Shown: in pieces, positions 1-8,004 of the stretch | Position numbering within the stretch: position 1 is the stretch's first letter | How the letters are laid out: each line of letters opens with the position of its first letter | NCBI GenBank assembly: GCA_022508845.1 | Contig: JAFLUL010000012.1 | Coordinates: 1-38,964 of the forward strand | Direction of reading: 5' to 3' | Source: Oscillospiraceae bacterium | GTDB taxonomy: Bacteria; Bacillota; Clostridia; Oscillospirales; Acutalibacteraceae | DNA: 38,964 nt | Made by a program: the position numbers and the translations under genes | The notes under the pieces: generated by a model | Seen by the model: only the letters and a program-made list of their open reading frames with translations | What the model was told of the DNA's origin: nothing | Databases searched by the model: none

Positions 1-195
1 ACAGGTGCAACAGGAGCCACCGGTGCAACAGGCCCCACGGGTCCCACCGGCCCTGCGGGAGCAGCAGGCGCAGCCGGAGCCACGCCCACATTCACGATAG
101 GAACTGTTACCGCGGGTGACGATCCTCAGGTCACAATCACCGGAACGCCGCCCAACTATGTTCTGAACTTCGTGATCCCGAACAGCGTAACTTAA
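1..195 (+). CDS. Collagen-like repeat protein, C-terminal end (partial)
   Basis: The frame is open from base 1 to a TAA at 193-195, giving the last 64 residues of a longer protein whose start lies left of the window. Residues 1-27 are Gly-X-Y triplets (GAT, GPT, GPA, GAA) with Thr in the Y position, as in bacterial collagen-like surface or exosporium proteins. A non-collagenous tail of about 36 residues follows, containing TFTIGTV and PNYVLNFVIP. I recognise this type of tail from collagen-like proteins of gut Firmicutes, where it may help trimerisation. The Thr-rich repeats are plausible O-glycosylation sites, and the next gene is a glycosyltransferase. A strong hairpin follows the stop. The full length and any anchoring signal cannot be seen. 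Confidence 0.8.
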   Translation, partial: TGATGATGATGPTGPTGPAGAAGAAGATPTFTIGTVTAGDDPQVTITGTPPNYVLNFVIPNSVT

Positions 196-209
196 TTTAA
201 TAATAATGG

Positions 210-243
210 CTGCCGTACCGCAGTTTTGCGGTGCGGCAGTTTG
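210..243 (+). terminator. Intrinsic terminator of the collagen-like gene
   Basis: A 13-bp stem (210-222 with 227-239, one G-U pair) closes on a GTTT loop 15 bases after the collagen gene stop. A short T run follows. It covers the ATG at 206, which argues against that ATG as a start for the next gene. Confidence 0.7.
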
Positions 244-259
244 CAAAGGAGAGAGCATT

Positions 260-1339
260 TTGAATAAATATAAAATTGCGGTTTACGCTATTGCGAAAAA
301 TGAGGAAAAATTTATTGATCGCTGGGTGAAGAGTATGAGCGAGGCGGATGAAATAGTCGTTCTCGATACGGGCAGCACGGATTCCACATTATCGCTTTTA
401 TCAAAATACGAAAAGGTCAGGGTTTACAGCGAGATCATATCTCCGTGGCGTTTTGACACTGCGCGAAACCGCGCCCTCAGCTTTGTTTCCGATGACGCGG
501 ATATTTGCGTAAGCACGGATATAGACGAGATTTTTGAGCCGGGATGGAGAGAGAGAATAGAAAAATGCCTCTCCTCGGGAGCAACGCAGGTGCGTTATCG
601 CTACACCTGGAATTTTAATCCCGACGGCAGCGAAGGAACTGTTTTTTTTGGCGATAAGATCCATAAAAAGAAAGGCTTTGTTTGGCGGCATCCGGTGCAC
701 GAGGTTATAAAATTTGAGGGAGAATATGAAAACAAGGTTGTTGCTGACCCTCTTATCCGCCTTTATCACAGGGCGGATAACTCAAAATCCCGCGCGCAGT
801 ATCTTCCGCTGCTTGAATTGTCCGTAAAGGAAGACCCGTCGGATGACCGCAATACCCACTATCTTGCCCGCGAATACTATTTTCGCCGCGAATACGAAAA
901 GGCAGTGGAGTTTTTTCTCCGCCATCTTGACCTCCCCTCGGCAACTTGGGCGGATGAGCGCTGCGCCTCCATGCGCTATATAGCTAAATGCAAGTTAGCA
1001 TTAAATCAGGAAGAAGAGGCAGGGAGGTGGTATATGCGCGCCTGCGCCGAAGCACCGTATGTTCGCGAGCCGTGGCTGGAATTTGCCTACTTCTGCTATG
1101 ACAAAAAAAATTACCATGCCGCTGTGGCTCTGATAAACGAGGCTCTTAAAATAACTTCCGCCAACCTTACCTATATTTCCGACTCGCTCTCTTTCAGCGA
1201 ACGCCCATACGATATTCTGAGCCTGTGTTATTTCTTTTTGGGAGATAAGAAAAACGCGCTGATAAATGCCGATAAGGCGCTTGAAATAAGTCCTGATAAT
1301 GAGCGCATCCGCCAAAACAGATTATTTTATTTGGAATAA
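260..1339 (+). CDS. Family 2 glycosyltransferase with C-terminal TPR repeats
   Basis: This is a 359-residue protein with a GT-A fold glycosyltransferase domain (about residues 4-190) followed by helical TPR-like repeats (about 195-355). Visible motifs are the N-terminal nucleotide-sugar strand with AKNEE (residues 12-16), LDTGSTD (35-41) and the DxD metal-binding motif DID (87-89). I chose the TTG at 260 because AAAGGAGAG sits 7 bases upstream. The in-frame ATG at 206 has no ribosome binding site and lies in the preceding terminator. There is no signal peptide or membrane segment, so it should act in the cytoplasm. Placement directly behind a Thr-rich collagen-like gene suggests, by inference, that it glycosylates that protein. 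The donor sugar and acceptor are unknown. Confidence 0.82.
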   Translation: MNKYKIAVYAIAKNEEKFIDRWVKSMSEADEIVVLDTGSTDSTLSLLSKYEKVRVYSEIISPWRFDTARNRALSFVSDDADICVSTDIDEIFEPGWRERIEKCLSSGATQVRYRYTWNFNPDGSEGTVFFGDKIHKKKGFVWRHPVHEVIKFEGEYENKVVADPLIRLYHRADNSKSRAQYLPLLELSVKEDPSDDRNTHYLAREYYFRREYEKAVEFFLRHLDLPSATWADERCASMRYIAKCKLALNQEEEAGRWYMRACAEAPYVREPWLEFAYFCYDKKNYHAAVALINEALKITSANLTYISDSLSFSERPYDILSLCYFFLGDKKNALINADKALEISPDNERIRQNRLFYLE

Positions 1340-1423
1340 GGTAACGGTAAACGCGTTAAATTACGAAAATGTTACTGGACACGGCAGCCGGATTCATGTT
1401 ATGCTTTTATCAGGTGACGAGAA

Positions 1424-1915
1424 ATGTATGAAAAAATAAAAGGCAGCGGCGCGCTCAAGCGCGACAGAACAGTTTTAATAACCCTGCTGATCGCGGCGGT
1501 TTTTTTTGCCGCTGTGTTAACTCCCGTGTTTATCGGAACGAGCGGTTCTTATCGCTTTCATTGTTTTGTAAGGGATTTTGCAGAAGACCTTGTTTCGGCG
1601 CGTTCCGGCGGCGCGATAATGCTCAGCGCGGACGGCGAAAAAACCAAGGTCTCGGCCGATAGCGTCAGCAAAATGTTTATGACGCTCGCAGACTTCGGCT
1701 TCGGTCAGCAGATAAAGGAAATTCCCAACGCCGAAAACATTTCTCTCTCCCTGCCGAACGCAGCTGAGCTGACATTATATTCAACTCCCGGAGACTACGG
1801 AGAGGATCATCCGACCGGGGTAACTGTCAGATATAAAAACTCCGAGGGAGAGGTTTTTATGTATCTGCACAGATATATGGAATTTGAGAATCTTACCTGG
1901 TTGCTTTATTTATAA
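1424..1915 (+). CDS. Hypothetical membrane-anchored protein
   Basis: I do not recognise this 163-residue protein. It has a short basic N-terminus (about 15 residues), one hydrophobic segment at about 17-37, and a 125-residue polar part predicted to lie outside the membrane. The segment has no clear cleavage site, so it is more likely an anchor than a signal peptide. The soluble part contains no catalytic motif that I can identify. The ribosome binding site is weak (AGGTGACGA, about 8 bases upstream). It stands alone between the glycosyltransferase and the gltX operon and is followed by a repeat element and a terminator. Its codon use resembles its neighbours, which supports a real gene. Confidence 0.6.
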   Translation: MYEKIKGSGALKRDRTVLITLLIAAVFFAAVLTPVFIGTSGSYRFHCFVRDFAEDLVSARSGGAIMLSADGEKTKVSADSVSKMFMTLADFGFGQQIKEIPNAENISLSLPNAAELTLYSTPGDYGEDHPTGVTVRYKNSEGEVFMYLHRYMEFENLTWLLYL

Positions 1916-2080
1916 TTCTGAATTCGTAAGGCGGAATTCGGAATTATCTTAATAATAGTTTAGATTTTAGAGTTTAGAGTTTAGATTTCGCAAGCTGCGG
2001 TTGGCATTATAAAAGTCCAAAATCGTTTGCGTTGCCGAAATTCTGAATTTCGAATTAAAAAATGATCGCTTGCGTTTTTT
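1913..2080. repeat. Dispersed intergenic repeat, copy A
   Basis: This AT-rich element has a left end reading ATTCTGAATTCGTAAGG, then GGAATTCGGAATTA. Its right end has CCGAAATTCTGAATTTCGA, roughly inverted relative to the left. The inner part (CTGCGGTTGGCATTA, then AAAATCGTTTGCGTT) matches copy C at 22923-23037 closely. A simple TTTAGAG tandem run (about 1957-1987) interrupts it. It contains no plausible ORF. Confidence 0.6.
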
Positions 2081-2091
2081 TTCGGATCCGT

Positions 2092-2124
2092 AAAACGGCA
2101 TAGGCCTGCGCCTTGCCGTTTTTG
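2092..2124 (+). terminator. Intrinsic terminator upstream of gltX
   Basis: Arms 2092-2100 and 2114-2122 (AAAACGGCA with TGCCGTTTT) enclose a second 4-bp stem, AGGC/GCCT. A TTTTTGTTT tract follows. It ends transcription from the left before the gltX promoter at 2147. Confidence 0.65.
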
Positions 2125-2146
2125 TTTATCCGTATGAGAAAAATAC

Positions 2147-2175
2147 TTTACTTTTAATTATTTCTGTATTATACT
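2147..2175 (+). promoter_or_regulatory. Sigma-A-type promoter for gltX-glnS
   Basis: A -35 TTTACT at 2147-2152 and a -10 TATACT at 2170-2175 are separated by 17 bases. The gltX start lies 32 bases downstream of the -10, and AGGTGG precedes the ATG. Confidence 0.6.
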
Positions 2176-2207
2176 AAACTGAAAACAAAAAAACAGGTGG
2201 TAAGAAT

Positions 2208-3722
2208 ATGGCTCAGTTTGATAACACTCCAAACGGTTATGATGAGAAGAATTCAAAGAGAGATATCCCCGAAGGGGCAAAGGTTACTCGCTTTGCTCCC
2301 AGCCCAACGGGTTATATGCACGTTGGAAATCTGAGAACCGCGCTTTATACATTTTTAACCGCAAAGCAGGGAGACGGCGTTTTTATTCTGCGTATTGAGG
2401 ATACCGACCAGTGCAGAAAGGTTGACGGAGCCGTTGACGTTATATATAAAACCCTCAGCGAAACGGGACTTTTGTGGGATGAAGGGCCGGATAAGCCCGG
2501 CAGTGTGGGGCCCTATGTCCAGAGCGAGCGTATGGGAATTTTTAAGGCGTGGGCTGAAAAGCTTGTTGCCGAAGGCAAGGCATACTATTGTTTTTGCACT
2601 GAGGAACGCCTTGAAAAAATGCGCGAGGAGCAGGTTGCCTCGGGTATGGCTGTTGGCAGCTATGACCGCCATTGCAGGGATTTATCAAAAGAGGAAATAG
2701 AAAAAAATCTGAAAAACGGCGTTCCTTATGTCATAAGGCAAAAAATGCCTCTGGAGGGTAAAACGAGCTTTGACGACCTCATTTACGGCCATATCGAGGT
2801 GGATAACCGAGAGCTTGAGGATCAGGTACTCCTGAAATCGGACGGAATGCCAACCTATAACTTTGCAAACGTTGTGGATGACCATCTTATGGGCATAACC
2901 CATGTTCTTCGCGGAAACGAATATCTTTCCAGTACGCCTAAATATAATCTTCTTTATGAATCATTCGGCTGGACTCCGCCAACGTATATCCACTGTCCTC
3001 CCGTTATGAAGGACGCGCATCAAAAACTCTCAAAGCGAAACGGAGACGCAAGCTATCAGGATCTCATCGCCAAGGGCTATCTCAGCGAGGCGGTTCTCAA
3101 TTATCTGCTTCTGCTCGGCTGGAGCCCCGAAGGGGAAAAGGAGATTTTCTCGTTAAGCGAAATGATAGAGAGCTGGGATCCCGCCAGAATAAGCAAATCC
3201 CCCGCGATCTTTGATCCTCTCAAGCTTCGCCATATCAATTTTGAATATATAAAGGCTCTCTCTCCCGAGGAGTTTCTCGAAAAGGCAAAGGCCGTTATAG
3301 GCGGGGAGCTGCTTTCGGAGATCCGCGATTTGCCGCTTTTATGCAAGAATTTGCAGCCTCGCACCGAGGTTCTTGGCGAAATAAACGAGCAGATAGCGTT
3401 TATAAAAACTCTGCCGGACTACGATACGGAGCTTTTCTGCAATAAAAAGATGAAAACTGATCCCGAAACTGCAAAAGAAGCTCTCGGTATTCTGCTTCCG
3501 ATCCTTGAAAGCATTGAGCCGTGGACGCCGGACGCCATATTTGCCGCCTGCGCCGAAAAGGCAGCAGAGCTTGAAATGAAAAACGGAAAGCTCCTTTATC
3601 CGCTCGGCATAGCCCTTGCCGGAACTCGCAGCACTCCCGGCGGCGGAACCGATCTTGCCGTTATATTGGGCAGAGAAAAAACTATTGAACGCATAAAATC
3701 TGCATTGGAAAAACTCAACTAA
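2208..3722 (+). CDS. gltX: Glutamate--tRNA ligase
   Basis: This class I aminoacyl-tRNA synthetase of 504 residues charges tRNA-Glu with glutamate in the cytoplasm. The ATP-binding HIGH-type motif is the HVGN segment (38-41) within the sequence around APSPTGYMHVG. The KMSKS-type loop is KLSKR at 273-277, followed by NGD. The C-terminal anticodon-binding helical domain is present, and the length is normal for the family. The N-terminus is about 24 residues longer and more charged than usual before the Rossmann strand. The ATG at 2208 is chosen for its AGGTGG ribosome binding site and upstream promoter. The next gene, 24 bases on, is glnS, so this organism charges Gln directly and this GluRS need not mischarge tRNA-Gln. 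Confidence 0.95.
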   Translation: MAQFDNTPNGYDEKNSKRDIPEGAKVTRFAPSPTGYMHVGNLRTALYTFLTAKQGDGVFILRIEDTDQCRKVDGAVDVIYKTLSETGLLWDEGPDKPGSVGPYVQSERMGIFKAWAEKLVAEGKAYYCFCTEERLEKMREEQVASGMAVGSYDRHCRDLSKEEIEKNLKNGVPYVIRQKMPLEGKTSFDDLIYGHIEVDNRELEDQVLLKSDGMPTYNFANVVDDHLMGITHVLRGNEYLSSTPKYNLLYESFGWTPPTYIHCPPVMKDAHQKLSKRNGDASYQDLIAKGYLSEAVLNYLLLLGWSPEGEKEIFSLSEMIESWDPARISKSPAIFDPLKLRHINFEYIKALSPEEFLEKAKAVIGGELLSEIRDLPLLCKNLQPRTEVLGEINEQIAFIKTLPDYDTELFCNKKMKTDPETAKEALGILLPILESIEPWTPDAIFAACAEKAAELEMKNGKLLYPLGIALAGTRSTPGGGTDLAVILGREKTIERIKSALEKLN

Positions 3723-3746
3723 TAAAAGAAAAAGCGGGAGATAATT

Positions 3747-5405
3747 ATGGAAGAAAACGGACTTAACTCAAATTTTATTCACGATTTTATTGACGAGGAC
3801 TTAGCCGCCGGAAAAAATTCACGCATTCAAACGCGTTTTCCGCCGGAGCCCAATTCATATCTGCATATAGGCCACGCCAAAGCCATTTGCATAAACTTTT
3901 CAACTGCCGAAAAATACGGCGGCATATGCAACCTGCGCCTTGACGACACCAACCCCGTTAAGGAGGACGCGGAGTTTGTTGAGGCAATAAAGGAGGATAT
4001 CGAGTGGCTGGGATTTAAGTGCGCAAACGTTTTTTACGCCTCCGAATATTTCGATTTTATATATGACTGCGCCATAAAGCTCATTGAAAAAGGCAAGGCG
4101 TATGTTGACGATCTCTCCGCCGATGAAATAAGGCAGTATCGCGGAACTTTAACAGAACCGGGCAAAAACAGCCCGTGGCGAGAGAGAAGCGCAGAAGAAA
4201 ATCTCCGTCTTTTTAAGGAGATGACCGACGGAAAATATGCCGACGGCGAGAAGGTTCTCAGGGCAAAAATAGATATGGCTTCGCCCAATATGAATATGCG
4301 CGACCCGGTTATTTACCGCATTATGCACGTAAGCCATCATCAAACGGGCGATAGATGGTGCGTTTATCCCATGTATGATTTCGCCCATCCGCTCTCCGAC
4401 GCAAAAGAGGGAGTAACCTATTCGCTTTGTTCTTTGGAATTTGAAAATCACCGCCCGCTTTACGACTGGTTTATAAACGAAATAGGCTTTTCAGAGCCGC
4501 CGCGCCAAATAGAGTTCGCGCGCCTCAATATAACAAAATGCCTAACAAGCAAGCGCAAAAATATTCTCCTTATGAATGACTCCCTTGTGTCTGGCTGGGA
4601 TGATCCCCGCCTTGCCACTATATGCGGAATGAGAAGGCGCGGCTATCCGGCAAAGGCTCTTCGCTCGTTTATCGAAAAGGTGGGTGTTTCAAAGGCATAT
4701 TCAACCGTTGACTACGGTCTGCTTGAAGCCTGCGTAAGGGATGAGCTCAATTCTTCAGCTCCCAGAACTCTCGCCGTGCTCGAACCTCTTAAGGTGATAA
4801 TTGATAATTACCCGGAGGATAAAACCGAGCTTATTGAGGTAGAGCGTCACCCGGATCACCCCGAAATGGGAAAAACCTCCCTTAAATTTTCAAGGGAGAT
4901 ATATATTGAAAAGAGCGACTTTATGAAGGAGCCTCCAAAAAAATATTTCCGAATGTTCCCCGGCAATGAAGTCCGCCTTAAGGGAGCTTATTTCCTCACC
5001 TGCATTTCCTTTGAGGAGGATGAAAACGGAGAAGTTACCTGCCTTCACTGCACCTATGACCCCGAAACAAGGGGCGGCGATTCGCCGGACGGCAGAAAGG
5101 TTAAGGGAACCATCCATTGGGCGGGAGCCGATTTTGTTAAGGCGGAGGTAAGGCTTTACGATCAGCTCTTCGATATGGACAACCCCGGCGCGCTCTCGGA
5201 TGACGAGCTTAAGGCGTCAGTTAACGCCTCTTCTCTCACGGTGCTTAAAAACAGCCTTGTTGAGCCTGAGGTGGCGGCAGCGAAGCCCGGAGCTTCCTTC
5301 CAGTTTGTTCGCAACGGCTATTTCTGCGCCGACCTCGATTCATCAGCAGAGCGCCCCGTTTTTAACCGTACCGTCCAGCTCAATTCATCCTATAAACCCA
5401 AATAA
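3747..5405 (+). CDS. glnS: Glutamine--tRNA ligase
   Basis: This 552-residue class I synthetase makes Gln-tRNA-Gln directly. The family signature is PPEPNSYLHIGHAK, with HIGH at residues 40-43, and the KMSKS-type loop is LTSKR at 266-270. DPRL and the C-terminal two-barrel anticodon domain are also visible. Bacterial GlnRS is generally taken to descend from a eukaryotic gene by old transfer, and many Firmicutes lack it and use GatCAB instead. Its place next to gltX makes a compact Glu/Gln charging operon. GGGAG sits about 7 bases before the ATG. No odd residues were seen. Confidence 0.95.
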   Translation: MEENGLNSNFIHDFIDEDLAAGKNSRIQTRFPPEPNSYLHIGHAKAICINFSTAEKYGGICNLRLDDTNPVKEDAEFVEAIKEDIEWLGFKCANVFYASEYFDFIYDCAIKLIEKGKAYVDDLSADEIRQYRGTLTEPGKNSPWRERSAEENLRLFKEMTDGKYADGEKVLRAKIDMASPNMNMRDPVIYRIMHVSHHQTGDRWCVYPMYDFAHPLSDAKEGVTYSLCSLEFENHRPLYDWFINEIGFSEPPRQIEFARLNITKCLTSKRKNILLMNDSLVSGWDDPRLATICGMRRRGYPAKALRSFIEKVGVSKAYSTVDYGLLEACVRDELNSSAPRTLAVLEPLKVIIDNYPEDKTELIEVERHPDHPEMGKTSLKFSREIYIEKSDFMKEPPKKYFRMFPGNEVRLKGAYFLTCISFEEDENGEVTCLHCTYDPETRGGDSPDGRKVKGTIHWAGADFVKAEVRLYDQLFDMDNPGALSDDELKASVNASSLTVLKNSLVEPEVAAAKPGASFQFVRNGYFCADLDSSAERPVFNRTVQLNSSYKPK

Positions 5406-5417
5406 AGGAGATTTAAT

Positions 5418-6059
5418 ATGAAAACCGCTTATAAAATAACAATGCCCATTTTAACGCTCGGCATTATTCCCGTGCTGTTCTTTATGCCCTTTCTGCATCT
5501 GAATATAACCTCATCGCTTGCGGGTTCGCTTATGAGCAATTTGGGAATGAGCGAATATCAGAGCATATATAATATTGTGAAATTCGGCGGAAATATGGAC
5601 GAAACCCAGAGCGCCCTCTGGAGAACAATCGGAAACGCCATAATGGATAAGGACGGCAAAATAGGCTCAGTGCTTACAAACACGAAATATCTCTATGTTT
5701 TCGCTGTGTTTGCCTGTCTTATGCTGCTGTTTGCGATAGCAGCCGCAGTGCTTTCCATAGCAACCAAGAAATACGGCATAACAACCTGCTTTACTCTTGC
5801 TTCTCTTATCTCTGCGTTTGCAATGAACAAGAGCTTTGATGCTTTCGCAAAACCGCTGCTTACAGGCGAAATAAGCATAAGTTCGTTTTTATCGGGTTCA
5901 GGCTCCGGCTCGGGAAATATTCTTTCAAACCTTTTGGGGTCGCTTGCAAAGGTTGAAAGCTTAGAGCTTTCATTTGCCTATTCGTTTACGTTTTTGATTC
6001 TCATAATTGCCGTAATATTCAGCGTTATAGCTCTTATATATCAAAAGAATTCCAAATAA
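5418..6059 (+). CDS. Hypothetical four-pass membrane protein
   Basis: This 213-residue protein starts 13 bases after the glnS stop, behind a good AAAGGAG site, so it is probably cotranscribed with gltX-glnS. Hydrophobic segments lie at about 8-27, 92-117, 123-142 and 180-206. A Ser/Gly run (SGSGSGSG) sits near residue 158 in the loop before the last segment. I do not recognise the family and see no catalytic motif. The functional link to tRNA charging is unclear, and the gene may simply share the transcript. A bidirectional terminator follows 75 bases after the stop. Confidence 0.65.
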   Translation: MKTAYKITMPILTLGIIPVLFFMPFLHLNITSSLAGSLMSNLGMSEYQSIYNIVKFGGNMDETQSALWRTIGNAIMDKDGKIGSVLTNTKYLYVFAVFACLMLLFAIAAAVLSIATKKYGITTCFTLASLISAFAMNKSFDAFAKPLLTGEISISSFLSGSGSGSGNILSNLLGSLAKVESLELSFAYSFTFLILIIAVIFSVIALIYQKNSK

Positions 6060-6134
6060 ACGCTGCAAATTTGATATATAAGCGTGCCTTGCGGCAAAAA
6101 TAAATTTGCCTTTTTTGGCAGAGCCTAAATAAAA

Positions 6135-6175
6135 AACTCACCGTCAAAATAAATCGGCGGTGAGTTATTTTTTTT
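6135..6175. terminator. Bidirectional intrinsic terminator
   Basis: A 9-bp stem (AACTCACCG at 6135-6143 with CGGTGAGTT at 6158-6166) is flanked by T-rich sequence on the right and A-rich sequence on the left. It can therefore stop both the gltX operon and the convergent minus-strand gene ending at 6188. Confidence 0.8.
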
Positions 6176-6187
6176 GTTCGGAATAAA

Positions 6188-7156
6188 TTAGTTATAGTAA
6201 GCTATTTTATAAAAATCGGTATAAACTGCGGTAAACTGCGATAGCAGCGTGCGGGAGGATGAGCCGGGGTCGTTGATATAAAAATCCGAATATTTTAAGC
6301 CACCGTCCTTATAGCCCGTAACCGTTACCCAGTGGGTTCCCTTTGATGAAGAGCAGCCCAAAATAACGGGCTTATTTTTATTTATGAGATTTCTGAGCGT
6401 TGAGAGCAGATCTGAAACGCTTACGGATGTAACGTAGTTTGAAGGCCAGTAGAGCGAGCCGTCAGGGGAATAGGTAAGGCTTTTTGACATGACGTCCGGA
6501 TAAACCGAATAGCCGAGGCGGTAGCTCTCGCACATTGACAGGCAGGTTGTTGTGCAGCCTATCTGAGAAATTGTCTTTTTTGATGTTCCGAGCTGGGTGT
6601 TTGCCCAGCGGGAGTCCGTCTGCTTAAAATCGGGAACGCTCAGAACAACGCTTTTTTCTTCATTCAGCTTTTTTATATATGCAGAGCTTACAAAGCCTGT
6701 TTGATTATTGTTATAAAGAATTTTCGCCCAGCCGCTGCTTTCGCTTATAACAATAATCATATTGCCCTTATAAAGCGCGCCTATGGCGGTGTGCTGTGTT
6801 CCCGGGCCCGAACGAATATACAGATAACCGCTTGAAATATTAACCTGAGCGGGATATGCGCCTGAGTATTCCTTAAAATATGCCGAGCTTACAAAACCGA
6901 TTTTGTTTTTTGCGTATCCGACCTTAAAAAAACCGTTTTCGTTTCCGTATACTGTCAGCGCGGTTCCGTTTTCAACGGACGAAACAACCGAATAGCCTGT
7001 ACCCGGACCTGATCGAACGTTTAAGTTTCCCCCGGCGGTCGAAACGTACCCCGCGCCGATCGGAGCTTCCGAGGCAGAGCCTGCCGGCAGAACTCCGAGC
7101 GATAAAATTGCCGCAAAAAGCGTGCATAAACATCGACTTAAAAAATTTTGAATCAT
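6188..7156 (-). CDS. Secreted protein with two SH3b domains and a C39-like cysteine peptidase domain
   Basis: This is a 322-residue exported protein. A signal peptide (about residues 1-29) is followed by two bacterial SH3-type domains, at about 36-95 (NLNVRSGPGTGYSVV) and 104-162 (YLYIRSGPGTQH). The last 150 residues resemble the C39_2 peptidase-like family: Gln179, Cys201 in QIGCTTTC, His275 in GTHWVTVTG and Asp296 in INDPG give a plausible papain-like active site. The likely role is binding and cutting cell-wall or extracellular peptides; the substrate is unknown. I chose the ATG at 7156, with AAAGGA 10 bases upstream, over a TTG at 7165 that lies too close to the site. That ribosome binding site lies in a predicted hairpin. 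Confidence 0.8.
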   Translation of the reverse strand: MIQNFLSRCLCTLFAAILSLGVLPAGSASEAPIGAGYVSTAGGNLNVRSGPGTGYSVVSSVENGTALTVYGNENGFFKVGYAKNKIGFVSSAYFKEYSGAYPAQVNISSGYLYIRSGPGTQHTAIGALYKGNMIIVISESSGWAKILYNNNQTGFVSSAYIKKLNEEKSVVLSVPDFKQTDSRWANTQLGTSKKTISQIGCTTTCLSMCESYRLGYSVYPDVMSKSLTYSPDGSLYWPSNYVTSVSVSDLLSTLRNLINKNKPVILGCSSSKGTHWVTVTGYKDGGLKYSDFYINDPGSSSRTLLSQFTAVYTDFYKIAYYN

Positions 7157-7163
7157 AAAAATC

Positions 7164-7199
7164 AAATCCTTTCAAGAGCATAAGCCATCAAAAGGATTT
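7164..7199 (-). promoter_or_regulatory. Hairpin enclosing the ribosome binding site of the SH3/C39 gene
   Basis: Arms 7164-7172 and 7191-7199 pair perfectly over 9 bp. Read on the minus strand, the second arm is AAAGGATTT, which contains the Shine-Dalgarno sequence. A TATAAT hexamer lies just upstream (7208-7213, minus strand) but without a good -35. Confidence 0.45.
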
Positions 7200-7266
7200 T
7201 AACTTAAATTATATTTTTTTGTAAGTCCTAAAAATTTGGCAAATCGGGAATAAAATTACCTGATCA

Positions 7267-7944
7267 TCAGTTGCCCTTGGGCACATATGCTGCAACGCTG
7301 GAGGCAAAAGTTTGAAGGGACATAGTTTGAAGAGTAACCTTGCCGGGGCCTGTTACAACGGTGTTAAAGAAGCCTTCGCCGCCGAGCAGCTTGTTTTTCA
7401 GCCCCTTTACTGCCTGAATGTCAATTGAGCAGGATGCATCGCACATAGCTAAATTGCCCGTGTCTACAATAAGGCTCTGCCCTGCGGCAAGCTCATATTC
7501 AATTGCGGTTCCGTCAATCTCAACGAAGGCAATACCGTTGCCGCTTAATTTTTGCATAATAAAGCCTTCGCCGCTGAGGAAGCCCGCCGCGGCTCTCTTC
7601 TGGAAGAAGGTTGAAAGCTCAACGCCGGAGGTTGATGCAAGAAAAGCTCTTTTCTGAGCGATAACGGGTTTGTCGGGGGTGACCTGAACAGCTCTTATGG
7701 AACCAACAAACGATGAGCCGAAGGCTATCATTCCTCCGCCCGCGGGAGCTGTATAGATGTTTTGGAAAACGCTTTCGCCTGTAAACATTCGGCCGAATGC
7801 CTTGCCCAAACCGCCTGAAGAGGTATCCATATTAAAGCCGGGGCTCATCCATACCATTGAGCCGCTTTCGGTTATCATTTTTTCGCCGGGTTCAAGTTCG
7901 CAAATAACAACGGGCATCGGTTCGCCCTGAATAGAGTATTTCAT
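7267..7944 (-). CDS. AIM24 / TIGR00266 family protein
   Basis: This 225-residue protein belongs to the AIM24-like family. It is recognised by the opening VVICELEPGEKMITESGSMV, the middle repeats of glycine-rich beta strands (GGMIAFGSSFVGSI) and the LIVDTGNLAM segment. The fold is a TRAF-like/double beta-barrel with no known enzymatic activity in bacteria. There is no signal peptide or membrane segment, so it is expected in the cytoplasm. AAGGAGGAT lies 7 bases before the ATG, and its own promoter is upstream. The length is normal. Function is not established for bacterial members, and I infer none. Confidence 0.85.
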   Translation of the reverse strand: MKYSIQGEPMPVVICELEPGEKMITESGSMVWMSPGFNMDTSSGGLGKAFGRMFTGESVFQNIYTAPAGGGMIAFGSSFVGSIRAVQVTPDKPVIAQKRAFLASTSGVELSTFFQKRAAAGFLSGEGFIMQKLSGNGIAFVEIDGTAIEYELAAGQSLIVDTGNLAMCDASCSIDIQAVKGLKNKLLGGEGFFNTVVTGPGKVTLQTMSLQTFASSVAAYVPKGN

Positions 7945-7975
7945 AAAAAATATCCTCCTTTTTTATTTGTTAATA

Positions 7976-8004
7976 ATTTTAGTCCTTTGTTTCTAATCTG
8001 TCAA
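7976..8004 (-). promoter_or_regulatory. Promoter of the AIM24-family gene
   Basis: On the minus strand a perfect -35 TTGACA (7999-8004) and a -10 TAAAAT (7976-7981) are 17 bases apart. They abut the stop codon of the upstream metallophosphoesterase gene, so the AIM24 gene is probably transcribed on its own. Confidence 0.7.

Noticed and set aside
206-259. Longer N-terminus of the glycosyltransferase from the ATG at 206
   Set aside because: No ribosome binding site is present, and the codons lie in a 13-bp terminator hairpin. The TTG at 260 has AAAGGAGAG at good distance.
1957-1987. CRISPR-like array from TTTAGAG runs
   Set aside because: The repeats are 6-8 bases with no spacers. It is a simple-sequence run within repeat copy A.
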